From NCBI GenBank assembly GCA_039654915.1, contig CM077599.1, positions 79,390,001 through 79,454,000 on the forward strand: 64,000 nt of DNA, given 5' to 3'. Below, piece by piece: positions 11,739 through 24,385 of the stretch (the stretch's first letter is position 1; each line of letters begins with the position of its first letter). Under the pieces are notes generated by a model that saw only the letters and a program-made list of their open reading frames with translations, had not been told where the DNA came from and searched no databases. Made by a program: the position numbers and the translations under genes. The DNA comes from Aquilaria yunnanensis (taxonomy: Eukaryota > Streptophyta > Magnoliopsida > Malvales > Thymelaeaceae).

Positions 11739-12616
11739 GGATGCCGTCTCTCTCTCTCACTCACTCACTTATAACGTTAAGGTAAAATATATATATATAT
11801 TTTACTTATCTTTAAAATTAATATCATTTGAGAGTTAATATTATATATTAAATTACTACATAGTATTATATATATTATATATTTTCCCATTTATTTTTTA
11901 TTTTATATAAATTAATTAAACTATCACTGTATATAACAAATTAATATTTCCAATGCAATATTAATAATCTAAAAAAGAACTTTTCCTAAGAAAGTATTTA
12001 AAATAAGATTTGGTAATATGTTAAAACAGGCAGTGTTGTCTCTCACGTTTTCAACGGGAACAAAGGCTTTTGCATTGAGGGAAAAAAATGATAGCGTACG
12101 TAAGCTACTCATTAATTGTACACGTACATATTACTTCAAAATATCTAGGCTTCTTTTTTGCAAAAAGCAAGTATTTTAATTTTATTTTTGTTTACATTGA
12201 AATTGTGAAAATTTTATAAAAATTTAATTATTAATCAAAGAATTGATCAATTGATAATTAATTACTACTAACTTCCAAATAGTGTAAAATTTACACAACA
12301 AAGATCTTATCTCCCTAGGATGAAAGAACTAGAGAACAAAGAATTAACATTCACAATAACTATTAAAATATAATTCATAACTATATAAAAACAATAAATT
12401 GGAGTTATTTCTGAAAGTTAATAAGTCAATTACGTACTAGAGGTTGTGAGAGGGGTCCACTAATTAAAAAAACCTATATATTTTGAATGTAGGAGTAAAT
12501 AAACTGAGATATTTATTAGAATGAAGAAGTCAATTGATAACAAAAAAAAATTAAAAAAAAATTGAAGATGGTGTGAAACGAAACAGAAATTGTTATGCAT
12601 CAAAATCAAACATTAC

Positions 12617-12716
12617 CCATCGGGAAAACATTCAAAACAGCGAAAAGGTCCCTCTTGGTAGCGACAGCTTCCACTTGCGTCACATGATGCTTTTTCAGCC
12701 GACATGCAAACCACAT
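12617..12716 (-). pseudogene. Exon-like fragment, second of a related pair
   Basis: The minus strand starts MWFACRLKKHHVTQVE and runs to a GTAATG donor-like site. It shares about 70% of bases with the first 48 bases at 11738 and also resembles it just beyond the donor (TTTGATTTTGA). This suggests a diverged duplication about 980 bp apart. No further exon identified. Confidence 0.3.
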
Positions 12717-13803
12717 GTTTCATTGCTTCTTCTTCTTTACTTGCAAGTTGCAAAAGCTAAATTGCATCATTTTATCCTTAAACTGTACTTAAAATTGCAA
12801 ATATGTCCATAATGTAACAAACATAACAAATCTTTCTATGAAGTGACATTTGGTTGCATACTTGTCTTCCATTTACAGACATCAGCGAAGCTAGCATCAA
12901 ACTGTTAAATGTAAAATTTGATATTTGATGTTTTTCAGATGTTTTTTCTAAAAGAATTGAGAAGTTATATTTTTAAGTAAAATTATTTTTTTATTGAGAA
13001 TTTTAAGTTGCATAATAAGTTTTTATCACCATTTTTTTTCACAAAAAATGTTTCATTCCAATTAGAAATGAACCAAACATCATCTTATAGACAAACAATA
13101 ACATAAGACTCTAAGAAACAACAAAAACATAAAACAGATCACAAAAATGTTACTCGTTTTTATGATACTGAATAAAAGGAAGAGAATTGGGACAAACTGA
13201 ATCTTTCAGGGTAGCCAGAATAAATTTGAAGTACATAACTCATAAATAATTAGAACAAAGTTCAAAACAAACCAACAATAACCAAACAATGTTAAAACCA
13301 ACCAGGCATCATAGGCCTGAACAAGACTATCTAAGAAAATAAAAGGACTTTTTATAAAAACTAAAAAAATAAAGAGTGACTTTATTCTACACAATCATTG
13401 ATCCATAGTTGTTGCCAGGCGTTAGGCAATCTCAATAGACCCAAGATCTTGATGAATCCAAGAGAAAGCTTAAATCCTTAGCTGCTTGTCTCCAATTGAA
13501 TATCTCTCTTGAGCATTAGGATTTGAAGAAAATTACATTTACCATAAAATCTAATAAATAACATCAAATAAAATTAGTCAAATAAAAAAAATATTGAAAA
13601 GAGAACCAACTAGATTCAGACTAAAGTCTGAATCTTGCAAAAAACAACAAAGAAAAATGGGGAGACCAGAAGGGGAAGGGGGAAGGGTGGCGTTGAATAG
13701 CTAGCTATACAAGTGCATGATAGTTGTTATCACTATATTAAATACTAACAAACTGAATAGACAGTATAACAATAAATAAATTTTAAAAATTTAGTAAGTT
13801 AAG

Positions 13804-14130
13804 AGTTAATTCATTTTAATAAGTCAACTGACTTATTTTTATTTTTTCCTGAAACTAATTTCATTTGAAATCTAATATTATGTAGATACAATAATCTATT
13901 TAAAAGTAAATTTTCATAATGTTGTTAAATTTTTCTGAATTTTTCTTTTTTAAAGCCTTAAGCTAGGAAAATTTATAAAAATTTAGTAAGATTATAAAAA
14001 TTATATTTTCATTGGTTACATAATATTAAATTTTAATTAAAATTAGTTATGGACAAAAAAAGGTGTAAGGATAAAAATAAGTCATTTCAAAATTAATTGA
14101 CTTAAGTTAAAATTAACTGAATGTAAGTCA
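13804..14130. mobile_element. Foldback MITE, copy 1
   Basis: The ends are complementary: TTAATTCATTTTAATAAG with TGACTTATTTTTAT on the left, and ATAAAAATAAGTCATTT with TTAAAATTAACTGAA on the right. The interior (ATTATGTAGAT, GATTATAAAAATTATATTTT blocks) matches a second copy at 24047-24385. No coding content. Confidence 0.6.
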
Positions 14131-15091
14131 CTTCTATTAAAATTTTGTATTCATTTGATTTTACTCCTTTTATAATCTCATGTAAGCAAGCACTTTATTT
14201 GAACTGTTTATATTGAACAATTAAATTGGATGCCTAACAAGGTCAATAGATACTTGTGCAAATTTGCAACGAACGGTTACTCCAACAACAGATTCGCTGT
14301 ATTCGTTACTTTAGGGACAATTTCGGAACACAGGGTATAGTTCAGGGACATAAGAAAAAATATTGGGCGTACCTCCTTTAACTTTCAAGAATTGGAAGAA
14401 TCTACCCTTCCAGTTTGATCCACTACCATTTACTTTTTACATCTTCAACTTGCAAATATAAATAATTACCGATCCAGGTTTGATATATCTTCACTTCACG
14501 AGTCGATTCAATCTTATTCTTCACTTTAGATCAATATTGATGTAAATAAATGCACAGATTTTTTTCTTTTTCCTTTGTTGTTCTTTTATCTTTTCGTAAC
14601 TAATGGGTTTTTTATTTTAATAATCTCAAAGCTATATAAATACTTTTGCAAATGTGATTCTTATGATAAATAATAGACAGGTATTGATGGATCTGGAAAT
14701 CAGCGAGCCTATGACCAAGTCACTTTTCTTCTCTTTTGCCTTCTCTTTCCGTATTTTCAGAGCGGAGATAAGCAGAAACTGCTTCCAAGCGACCTTTTCC
14801 ATCATCGGCGGCTGAGGAGTCTGGGAGTCGGGACCATGGAGATTGGCGCTACTTGTCAAGCTCGAGGAGTAAATCGGACTGAATTAAAGTAATGGGGATT
14901 GAATCGTTCAAACAATAAAAGTATGGGAGAAATCTAGCCGTTAAGCCAAAAGAGAACTAATCTCATACCATACGTTTCGTATGTTCCCTCACTCTTTTCC
15001 TCTTTTAAATGTCCACCCAACTCCCTCGCACCTCACTTTCCCCTTCTCCTTTCTCCCCATCCAAAGTCCAAACGGCCCCCGCCGGCCCGAC

Positions 15092-16363
15092 ATGGCCAGA
15101 GCCGCCGCCTCCGTTGAGCTAGATTTCTTCGGAAATAATCATAGGGACGACAGCTCCTGTACCGTCGACATGTCTCAGTACCACAACAAGTTTCTCCACC
15201 GCCAACGGAGCTTCCATAGTAATCTATACGCTATACAACCGCCCTTCATCTGCCTCATGTTCTTCTGTTCTTCCCTGTCTTAACCGGCCTGTGTGGTAAT
15301 TTTCCGGTTAATTCTGTGTGCAGGAATCCAGAACGCCATTTCGAAGATCGACCCGGAACTTGTGAAATCGGTCATCTATTCGAACAGGTCCGATCAGAAC
15401 TCTCTCTCTTTCCCAGCTCCGTCGCTGCTTAACAACAACAACAATCCTGTTTTCGGGTCAGTAATTTCTTTTAGTTACTAAACTGTTTGATTTTCTGAGA
15501 AATATTGTCATGAAATTGATTTTCTTCTCTTGAAATTTATGGGTTCAGTGCAAATTCCGACGATAATAACATTCCGTTAACGATTTTTTACAACGGGAGT
15601 GTTTCGGTTTTCAATCTGCCCCGGGACAAGGCAGAGAGCATATTGAAGCTTGCTGTGCAAGGATGCCCCGGGAAGGTTGAGTCCGAGGTTGCGGCTTCTC
15701 CAAGCAATCCTCCTCAGCCGCTTACTTCTCTTGATGGAGGTAATTAATTTACGAACTTAATAGTTTTTTCTGTTATCTGATTTAATTAATTATCTACCTT
15801 TTGATTTTTATGGAGCGGAATGAAAGGGAGAAAAGGATAAAGGGCTAAGAATGAGATCAAGCAAATTAAATTTGCTAAGAGTTACTGAAAAATAATTACT
15901 AAGGAGTCGTTTCTTTTTTTAATTTTATTCCACAGATATGCCACTTGCTAGGGGGAAATCATTGCAGAGATTTTTGGAGAAACGTAAGGAGAGGTAATTT
16001 TCATTTTCAACTCCATTTTATTGCCTTTTTTTTTTTAATGATATAAAGCATCAGGGACTTACCGGTCAATTACACTTCTAGTTTCTCCTCATTATTTAGC
16101 ACTATTTTTTTTTTCAAAAATTCATACCTATATTTTAAAAAGCATGAATTAGTACTGTTTATGAACAGTATAAATCACTGTATATAAATAATTCAGCTCC
16201 TTTCTTTTTTCTTTTTTTTTTTTTTGACACAATCAACTCGTTTTAAATTTTGATTCACTTTTTGCAAGGTGACCGTATTTTTAGGGCTTGTAATTACTGA
16301 AAGTTGTGATTAATGTTTCTTTGTAGGGTGACTTCGATTTGGCCTTACCCCTGGAACACTTGA
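15092..16363 (+). CDS. JAZ10: Jasmonate ZIM-domain repressor, TIFY9/JAZ10-like (181 aa)
   Basis: JAZ proteins are nuclear repressors of jasmonate responses; they bind MYC factors and, with JA-Ile, the COI1 F-box protein. The inferred exons are 15092-15218, 15324-15456, 15549-15739, 15936-15993 and 16327-16363 (546 nt), all joined in frame. The N-terminal block IQNAISKIDPELVKSVI is typical of the TIFY9 branch. The TIFY/ZIM motif is TIFYNGSVSVFNL (residues 98-110). The Jas motif begins DMPLARGKSLQRFLEKRKER at residue 151, then VTS..PY to the end. A frame opens upstream at 14981, but the ATG at 15092 gives the short N-terminus I expect for this family and was chosen. The Jas core has Gly157 where ARR is usual. 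The last intron splits the Jas motif after KER. No EAR repression motif is seen. Orthology to JAZ10 is strong by motif layout. Confidence 0.9.
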
Positions 16364-16507
16364 GATGCAACCACAAACAACAATATCGTCCGCTTTCTTG
16401 TTGGTGCAACTACTAGAATACTTAATTACTAGTAGTATTTTGTGGGCTTTAATCTTATTTAATTTTATTTGAAGCTTGGACGACTCACATGTAAATAGTT
16501 CCGCCCT

Positions 16508-18520
16508 TTAAATATTTGAAGACCTAGCCTGCCCTGCCGATCCTGTTGTCTGGTTTCTTTTGGCTAGTTACACAATTTTGTGAGATTTGGTACAAAATTC
16601 AGTTTTCCCATTCAATTCAGAAATTTAAACATGTTAAGCGAAGGAACAACAGAAAGATAAAATAGAAAATTTATATTAGAATTTGAAAAGTAGATATTAG
16701 AAACGGTAAACAAATCCCTTATATATGTGGGCAAAGTGTAGGTTTCTGAAACTAAAAGAGGTAATTTGTCGTTTTAGTAAAATATCAAGGGTAAGGGTTT
16801 GTAATTTAGCCCTGTTGTTGTGTGCGACTTATTAAACTATTTTAGTAGGTAAATTACACTCATGCCCCTAATATTTTATTATTGTCCTATTTTGGACCAT
16901 AATCTCAAAATCTCATATAGAGTGTCTTCAACCTCAATTTTTTATTCCATTTTAGATCTTTGGTGGGCGAAAAGTGTTAAAATTGACGGAACTGACAATG
17001 TGACACACCAACATGGACAATTTGCCACAGTGTCACTAATGTGGAAAAGGAAGAAAAAAAAAGAATAGAAAGTAAATAGTAGCCTAAGTCCCTGATTTTT
17101 TGCTTCCTTTCTCAAACCCTAACTTTTCTACAATTGCCGCTGCCACCCCTGAACTGTCGCTCCCCCTACCTAACGCCATTCTAGCCACCAACCCTAGTAT
17201 CACCCAACGGTCCTAGCCTTTCATCCCTATTTCACCATGCCACCGCCCGCTTTGAATTTACCTGTCCTGAGCCAACACCATCCCCTGTCTCCCTCACTAA
17301 ACCCTAAAGCCACCTGAAATTCGAGGAAATGATGATGAAGGATGTGATGACAGTGAGGAAACAACAGAGATGATGATGGACATGACGGCGTGGTTGGGAT
17401 TTGAATCAATGGTCCAATTCGAATCAAAGGTTGGGAAAAGAAGGTCAACTGGTTGAGGAGGCGAGTGCAATTAGTGGGGGAATCAAATGGCAAGCGAAAT
17501 TGAGAATGGTGGAGGCAAACAAAGAACAAAATTGGATGAAATCGTGGGCTACAATCAACTAAAATCAAGGGTTGCAATCAGACGAAATCTCATCGGATTG
17601 ACCAAAGGGGATTGATAGATCAGGGAACGAAGGAATGAGGGGAGGAGGGAACAGGGGAATGAGGGGAGGAGGGAACGGGGGAATGAAGGGAGGAGGGGGG
17701 GGAGCATCGAATGAGGCTAAGGTTGGAGGCAACGAGGGTAGGCTGGAGGCTACGGGGGAGGGAGGAGGAAGGAAAGATATGGGCTAACCCTGTATATGCC
17801 TTAAATTTCCTCATTTTTTGTAATATAGGGCCTAAATTTTTTATATGGCTAATTGCAGACATCTACAGTTGGTGATTCATTATGCCACATGCCTAATTGC
17901 TCCAAGCTGGCATATCATGTAGCCAGTTTTGTTAATTTTAACCTTTTCCATCCGCGAAAGGTCTAAAATAAAACAAAAACTATAGGTTGAGGACATCCTA
18001 GCTATATGAGGTTTTAAAGTTATGGTCCAAAATAGGACTATAATAAAATGTTAGGGGCCACAAGTACAATTTATCTCGGTTTTAGCATAATGTTATTAGC
18101 ACGTGCTTTTTTTGTTTCCTTTTTCATTTTTTTCCTTTAGATATTTGAAGACATAGCCTGCCCTGTTCATCGTATTGTTTGGTTTCTTTGGGCTAGTTAC
18201 AAAATTTTGAGGATTTGGTACAAATTTTAGTTTTCCTATTCAGTTTCAGAAATTTACACTTGTTAAAAGAAGGAACAATAGAAAGATAAAATAGAAAATT
18301 TATATTCGAATTTGAAAAGTAGATATTAGACACAGTAAACAAATCCCTTATATATATATATATAGGCAAAGTATACGTTTCTGAAACTAAAAGAGGTAAA
18401 TTGTGATTTTAGTAAAATATCAAGGGTAAGGGTTTGTAATTTAGCCATGTTATTATGTGTAACTTATCAACCAATTTTAGCATTAGACTATTAACACGTG
18501 TTTTTTTTTTTTTTTACTTT
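16508..18520. repeat. Tandem duplication of JAZ 3' flank, first copy interrupted
   Basis: The segment 16508-16845 continues after an insertion at about 18077-18134. It is followed directly by a second copy at 18135-18520. Shared blocks include TATTTGAAGAC, GGTTTCTT, GGCTAGTTAC, ATTTGAAAAGTAGATATTAGA, ATATCAAGGGTAAGGGTTTG and a TTTTAGCAT...ACACGTG-like end. The second copy lacks the MULE-like insertion and serves as an empty-site reference. Confidence 0.8.
16846..18076. mobile_element. MULE-like TIR element A (1.23 kb)
   Basis: Long imperfect TIRs (about 200 bp) begin GGTAAATTACACTCATG on the left and end ACAATTTATC on the right. Internal TIR blocks such as GTCCTATTTTGGACCATA face each other. 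A 9-bp target duplication is diverged (CTATTTTAG / CGGTTTTAG). The neighbouring duplicate at 18135-18520 confirms the insertion point. The interior (17090-17810) is GC-rich and resembles the interior of the element at 54329-55527, so they are one family. No transposase seen. Confidence 0.8.
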
Positions 18521-18745
18521 TTTATTTTTGGCCTCGCCGATTTCGTGATAGCTGGCTGCCTGGTCTGGTCTGGTCATGATTATTCCTTACGTAGCTGATC
18601 AAAAGTTCTACATTGTGGTGGCAGGGTACGGTAAAAGGTATCATAATTTTAATTTCAGCCCTAAAAATATTCCTAAATTTTCAGGCTAATCCTCATTTTT
18701 TACATGCATAACTTTCTAGTTTCAAAATTTTTAAAGACATATAAA

Positions 18746-20136
18746 CTAAATTGCAAGATCTACCCTTAAAACATATCTCATTTTACATACTTACCCCTAA
18801 ACTATTGATCATTGCAAACATAAGATTAAAGAAACATTTTGTAGTAAAAATGCCTCTTAACAAAAATTTGGACACATAAACCCTCAAATAACAAAAAAAA
18901 TTTCTTAAAACAGAATGAAAGTAAAAAAAAAACACACTACAAATTCAGCATGCCCATCCCAAATTAAAGCATCAAGTCTCTTCAAATAATTATGAAGAAT
19001 ATTTTAGATGCAAAAAAAAAATTTTGACATTCTTATAAAAAATTTCAACTTCTAAAATAACACTTTTGGTACTCAAATTCTTCCAATCAATAATTTTAAC
19101 TCTTAAACTTCTAAAAAAGGCCAACCATATTCATTTCAAACATCATCTCTTCTGTTTTCTCCTCAATTCAACCCAACGAAAAAGAAATGAACTTTATTTG
19201 TTTCTGGACCAAAACTAGAAAGATAGAAGTTGGGTTTTCTTCCTCGTCGACTATTCCCTGATCTGCTCACCCTAGAATTTGACCTGCAAGGCCTGTCACA
19301 CCACTGTCACTGTCGAAATCTTGAAACCTCTGTGATATTGGAAGGGCTGAGTTTTTGGGTCACCATTGACTTAATTTTGGAAGCACAAAAAGAGCTCAAT
19401 GATGAAGAGGATAAGAGATCTGAGTTACTGAGTATGACTTGTTTCATTTTTCCTGTGAGCCTGACATTACTGGCAAATCGACGATGGCGAAGAGGAACAA
19501 TTTGGTGTTCCCAGAGGGGGTAGTATACAACTTCGATCCGGAGGATCTACTGAGGGCTTCGACGGAGGTGCTGGGGAAGTGAAGCGTGGGGATGTCGTAC
19601 AAAGCTATGTTGGAGGAGGGGACGACGGTCGTGGTGAAACGGCTCAAGGACGTGGTTGTGAGCAAGAGAGAATTCGAAGTTCAGATAAATGAAGAACTTT
19701 TTCACTTGACCGTGAACAACAAACTGGAGGAGCTGCTTGTGTTTTGTTAGACTCGGTAGAAGAGGTAGAACGCCCAGATCTTCCATAGGTAAGAAGGATC
19801 AAACTTAGATTCATCTTCGGATTCTCCATAGCTATTTGAAGCTATTGTATACTTTAATTTGGCATATGCATGTTGAATTGGTGGTTATTTATTTTTCATT
19901 CCATTTTAAGGTTTTTTTTCATTTTTATTCTTTGAGGGATTAAGTGTCCCGGATTTATGTTAAGGAGGGTAATTTAGATTTTTTTTCCTGAATTTTCATC
20001 AACATTAACAAAGATCGCAGACAGAGAATTATTTTTATTACAAAATATTACTTTAATCCTATTTTTACGATGTTCAATAATTCAAGAGTAAATATATGTA
20101 ATGAGATATATTTTAAGGGCAGATCTTGCAATTTAG
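18746..20136. mobile_element. TIR element carrying a receptor-kinase fragment (1.39 kb)
   Basis: The left end CTAAATTGCAAGATCTACCC and the right end (complement CTAAATTGCAAGATCTGCCC) are inverted repeats. Complementarity runs on for roughly 150 bp (ATATCTCATT..., GATTAAAG..ATTTTGTA). A clear target duplication was not found. The interior carries a kinase fragment at 19484-19689, so it is classed as Pack-type with moderate confidence. Confidence 0.65.
19484..19689 (+). pseudogene. Fragment of LRR receptor-like kinase, with stop codon
   Basis: One frame reads [20 protein letters not shown], then [28 protein letters not shown] and [19 protein letters not shown]. This is the juxtamembrane segment, glycine-rich loop and subdomain II lysine of plant LRR receptor-like kinases, in which the loop normally reads LGKGSVGTSYKA. 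An in-frame TGA (19580-19582) replaces the loop glycine. Homology stops near 19689, before the catalytic loop. It is a captured, non-functional fragment inside the TIR element 18746-20136. Confidence 0.85.
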
Positions 20137-22210
20137 CCAAACATGAATGTATAATATGGTGAATTACACTTACAACATTAGTTACCTATGTCATATAGTC
20201 CTAAAAGTAATTAGAAACCGTCATTTTATGCTACATAATCATTATGAATATATATTATGATGAATTTTAGGCTTAACTCCACAAATGGCCCCCCAATATG
20301 ACTTGGGACTTAGTAAGTTTGAGTCCCTCAACTTTGTAAAACATCACAAGTTGGTTCATTAACTCAGACACCTCAATGGAAAATTACAAAAGCCTCTTAT
20401 TATCTATTTCAATTTGTTAGAAGAGACCCTGTGAGTTAAAAATTGTCAACATGCACTTCTACCTCCTCCCTCATGCTCCAGTGTTTGAACATGAGCCTGC
20501 ATTGGACAGTAGCCACAAACAAGTGCTTCAAATTCAGTTCTACGCAAATCTGACAAACCTTGTGCAACACATATGAGATCCAGTTGTGGAATCCAACCTA
20601 ATTGCCATTCAATTGGCCAGCATCAATTGGATGATGGTAGACAGGGAAAGCGATCGCAGCAGGCGAATTCAAATGGATGGGTTGTTGTAGATGGTGGTGA
20701 TGATGATGATGATGATGATCTGGCAATGCAAATGGGCGGCTGGAAAGAAGATTAAATTCGAAAGATTGACTTGAATATTCTCTATAACATTTAGGACTTT
20801 TGTTGTAGCCTCCCAACAAGATATATAATTAGAAGAATCTCAAAAAGAAAGCCATCGCCTTTCCAACAACAAAAAAGGCTATTTTAATGGGGCAAAAAGA
20901 TTTTCTTGATCAAAAATCCGCTTTTTTACGGGGTTACATGTGAAATTAGCGGGAAATTAAATAAGTGGGAATATTATTGTAGAAAATAGAGAGAATTTTC
21001 TTGCAAAATAGAATATTATTTCACTGGTGTACTTTCTTGCAAAAAATAGTTGAACACGTTGATTAAATGGTTGAAAGTTATATATTTATTGTAGGCAAAA
21101 GTGTATATATATATCTCACTCTCAAAGGTCGTCTATTACCACTGCCTTCTAAAGCTTCTCCAGCCGCCATCTGCAGCGGTCAATGATAAAAAAATTTCCA
21201 ATTTTTTCTCCTCCTATCACCACCAGTGAAATTCAAAAGGAAGAATTGTCTTTCCTCCTCATAAAAGCACTTTCTCCACCATCTTTGATGCTTCTCTCCA
21301 TCGTCTCTTATGCTTTTTCTCCTCCCTTTCCTTTTCACCGCTTCACAGAGATGAAAACCAACATTGCAGAATCTCCAGTACAAAATACAAAGTTAATGCT
21401 TCTGAAAACTTCAATTATTATACTAGATACTAAATCAGGAAAAATGCTCAAGATTTAGTCAATTATGATCTCGAAATCAAATCTAATGGAACAGCTAAAA
21501 GGCTGCTTTGTCTATAACTCTCTACTGGTGCTCTTTCCTCGGTATGATGGGATGTTATCGAATGTGAGGCTAGATCAAATGCGATGTCGTCGAATGTGAG
21601 GCCGAAGAAATTTCTAACATTGGAGGTGGGTCTAATTACCCATGACCCTTATAATTTTTTTAAAGTTACATTATCATCCTAATATTTCAAAACTTCTTAC
21701 TATTTCAAAACTTCTTACTATTTGCGTTTTCCGTTATTTTTTAATAACAGCGACACATTTGAGCTAATTTTGAAACATTAATAGGAGATTGGACAAAATA
21801 AAAACTATAATAGTAGATTTGACTCCTGACCTAAAGATTAATGACAATTGATATGTTTGTCTGTTATTGTAATTAGAGAAAAAAAATGCATTGCATACAC
21901 TAGATAAAAAAATTTCATCATGAAAAAATAAGTCTAATACAATCAGACAATCCAATATTGAATCATTTAATTATGAAAAGCATATTGGCTTAAAAGTTTA
22001 TTTTTACACAAAAATAAAATGGAAATATATATGGTTTGTATAGAAAATTTGAATTATATTTCTTAGCACATGCGTGAAAGAATGAGCTCAAGAAAACGTT
22101 ATATATTCCGCAAAAACATCATGCAGAATCATAAGAGCGCTGACAAGCCTAGGAAAAGGGCCAAACCGCCTAACGCTATCTCTTAAAGTATTTCATATGT
22201 TGTTTTTTGT
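20137..22210. other. Spacer with isolated TIR remnants and simple repeat
   Basis: A TIR-like end at 20270-20400 (Pack-type phrasing such as GTCCCTCAACTTTG) has no partner that I could find. A (GAT)n tract lies at 20694-20720. A segment at 21640-21860 resembles the right end of the element at 26149-26745. No gene could be supported; short open frames lack family resemblance. Confidence 0.4.
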
Positions 22211-23403
22211 GTAAATTGCGCATGTGGCTCCTAACTTTCAATTATTATACTACTTTATACCTTAATATCAATTTTATATATAAAAAATTTCTAATCTCAT
22301 TTAAATATTTCATTTTAAAATTTTTGTAGATAAAAAACATTAGTATGGATGGAAAATGCTACATGACATGCCAAAGTGGACGATTTGTCATGCTAGCACA
22401 ATAAATAATAGGAGAAAATACTAACTTTAATACCTATAAATTTTTCCTTCAACAAATTCTCCTTCAAACATTTAATTTCAACAAAAAACTCCCCTCCCTT
22501 CCCCTCTTCGGCAAACCTTCTCCTCCATCCGGCTCCCTTTCCTCCCACCGCCTGCCTCTTCTCTAACCCGCCTCCCTTCACCTTAAGAACCACAGCGCTA
22601 GCCTCGGCGGCCATGCCCTCGATGGATGTGGCGAGTCCATGCCTTCCCCAGCTTCAAACCCGTTCGACCCAACTTTCCTTAAGTACACTGCCTGTGACTG
22701 CCACCAAAATTTCCATAACTGGAGCCTAACGACCCTTCTCCCACTGGCAACACCACCGCGACAATCAAGTGCCAGCCCCATCACCGCCACCATCCACCTT
22801 TGATTTCACCAAAACCACCTCCAATTTCACCTAGAAGCTTCAACAAGGCGTTGATCTCATTGGCCACTCCTTGTTACGAAAGTTAAAATGGCTCAATGTG
22901 ATCGTCGGTCCCCTTATGGTGGCGCTGCATAACTGCTGGTGATCAAAGGCAGGCAGAGAAGAAAGAGGTGGGCTGAATGAAAGGGAGCCAGATGAAAGAG
23001 TGGGAGGCAGTCGAAGGACAAGAGGCGGACAGAGGAAAAGGAGCCGGATGGAGAAAAAGGAGGCAGCTAGAGGACAAGAGGCGAACGGAGGAGAGGGTTT
23101 GCTAGAGGGGGGGAGGGGATGAGGTTTTTTTGTTAAAATTAAATGTTTTAAGGAGGATTTGTTGAAGGAAAAATTTTCAGGCATTAAAGTTAGCATTTTC
23201 TCCTATTATTTATTGTGTCAGCATGACAAATCATCCACTTTAGCGTGCCACGTGGCATTTTCCATCCACAATAATGTTTTCTATCCACAAAGGGTTCAAA
23301 ATGAATTATTTAAACGAGATTAAAGATTTTTTATGCACAAAATTGCGATTAAGGTCTAAAGTGGTACAATAATTAAAGGTTAAGAGCCACGAACGCAATT
23401 TAC
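22211..23403. mobile_element. MULE-like TIR element C (1.19 kb)
   Basis: The left end is GTAAATTGCGCATGTGGCTC and the right end is GAGCCACGAACGCAATTTAC. Opposed inner blocks include CATGCTAGCACAATAAATAATAGGAGAAAA against TTTTCTCCTATTATTTATTGTGTCAGCATG. TIR length is about 270 bp. The interior (22470-23110) is GC-rich with no gene recognised. No target duplication resolved. Confidence 0.75.
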
Positions 23404-24046
23404 CTACCATTTTCCCCATATTTATCTATCATTTTCGGTCAAATTTAGACTTCGAATCGGAATTGCCTGGTCTTCTTTAATTTATTTTATTATTTGATTG
23501 ATCTTATCTAACATTATCAATTATATTTTATGGTAAATGCAATCTTCTTCAATCTTAGTGTTCACGAGTTATTTGAGACTCTTATAGGGTAGATCTTCAA
23601 TTAGAAACGATGGCGATGGATCTAGGTTTTTTCTTGGATTCATTGAAATCTTAGCCTTACTGCGGTATATCAACACTTTGCACCAAATATGGAAGTTTTT
23701 TTCCTTTTTAACAGATATTCGGTTCACCAATAACTAGAACAAATTATAGATCAAACTGATAATAACTAGACAGTGCTAAAACCAACCTGATATCTGAAGC
23801 CTAAAAAAGGCCATCAATAAAAACAAAAAATATGACCTATAAAACCTATAAAATAAGGAAAGAAATTACCAAAACCCATAAGAGATTAACTCAAACCTAT
23901 ACTTTTGTCCCCATTTTTGGAAAACCTACATTTACCTCCCTTCCAAGTTAATACTGTCATTGACCGTTACGAAAAAGAAAAAGAAAAAGAAAAAGAAAAG
24001 CTTATTTAACCCTTTTCACCTTCTTTCTTAGGAACTTTGTTCCGTT

Positions 24047-24385
24047 AATTCATTTTAAATTAAGTTAATTGATTTATTTTTATTTTTAAATTATTTTTAT
24101 TTGAAACTAATGTTATTTGAAAGAGAATATTATGTAGATGCAATAATCTATTTGACAGTAACTTATCATAATGCTATTAAATTTTTATGAATTTTTTTTA
24201 ATGCCCTAAACTAAAAAAATCATAAAAATTGAGTGAGATTATAAAAATTATATTTTTAATGAATTATTACAACTACATAATATTAACTTTTAATAAAAAT
24301 TATTTTCAGATAAAAAAATATATAATAATAAAAAAAGCTATTTTAAAATCAATTGAGTCAAGTCAAACCAATTAATCTAAAAAAT
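24047..24385. mobile_element. Foldback MITE, copy 2
   Basis: Matches the MITE at 13804-14130 along most of its length (ATTATGTAGATGCAATAATCTATTTGA, GATTATAAAAATTATATTTTTAATG, CTACATAATATTAA). It lies inside the 23690-25950 element, so it inserted later or was carried with it. Confidence 0.6.

Noticed and set aside
14632..14859. 75-codon minus-strand open frame upstream of JAZ
   Set aside because: Some coding-like composition but no recognisable family or splice partners.
20573..20819. Poly-Asp and poly-His open frames
   Set aside because: Opposite-strand readings of the (GAT)n repeat at 20694-20720.
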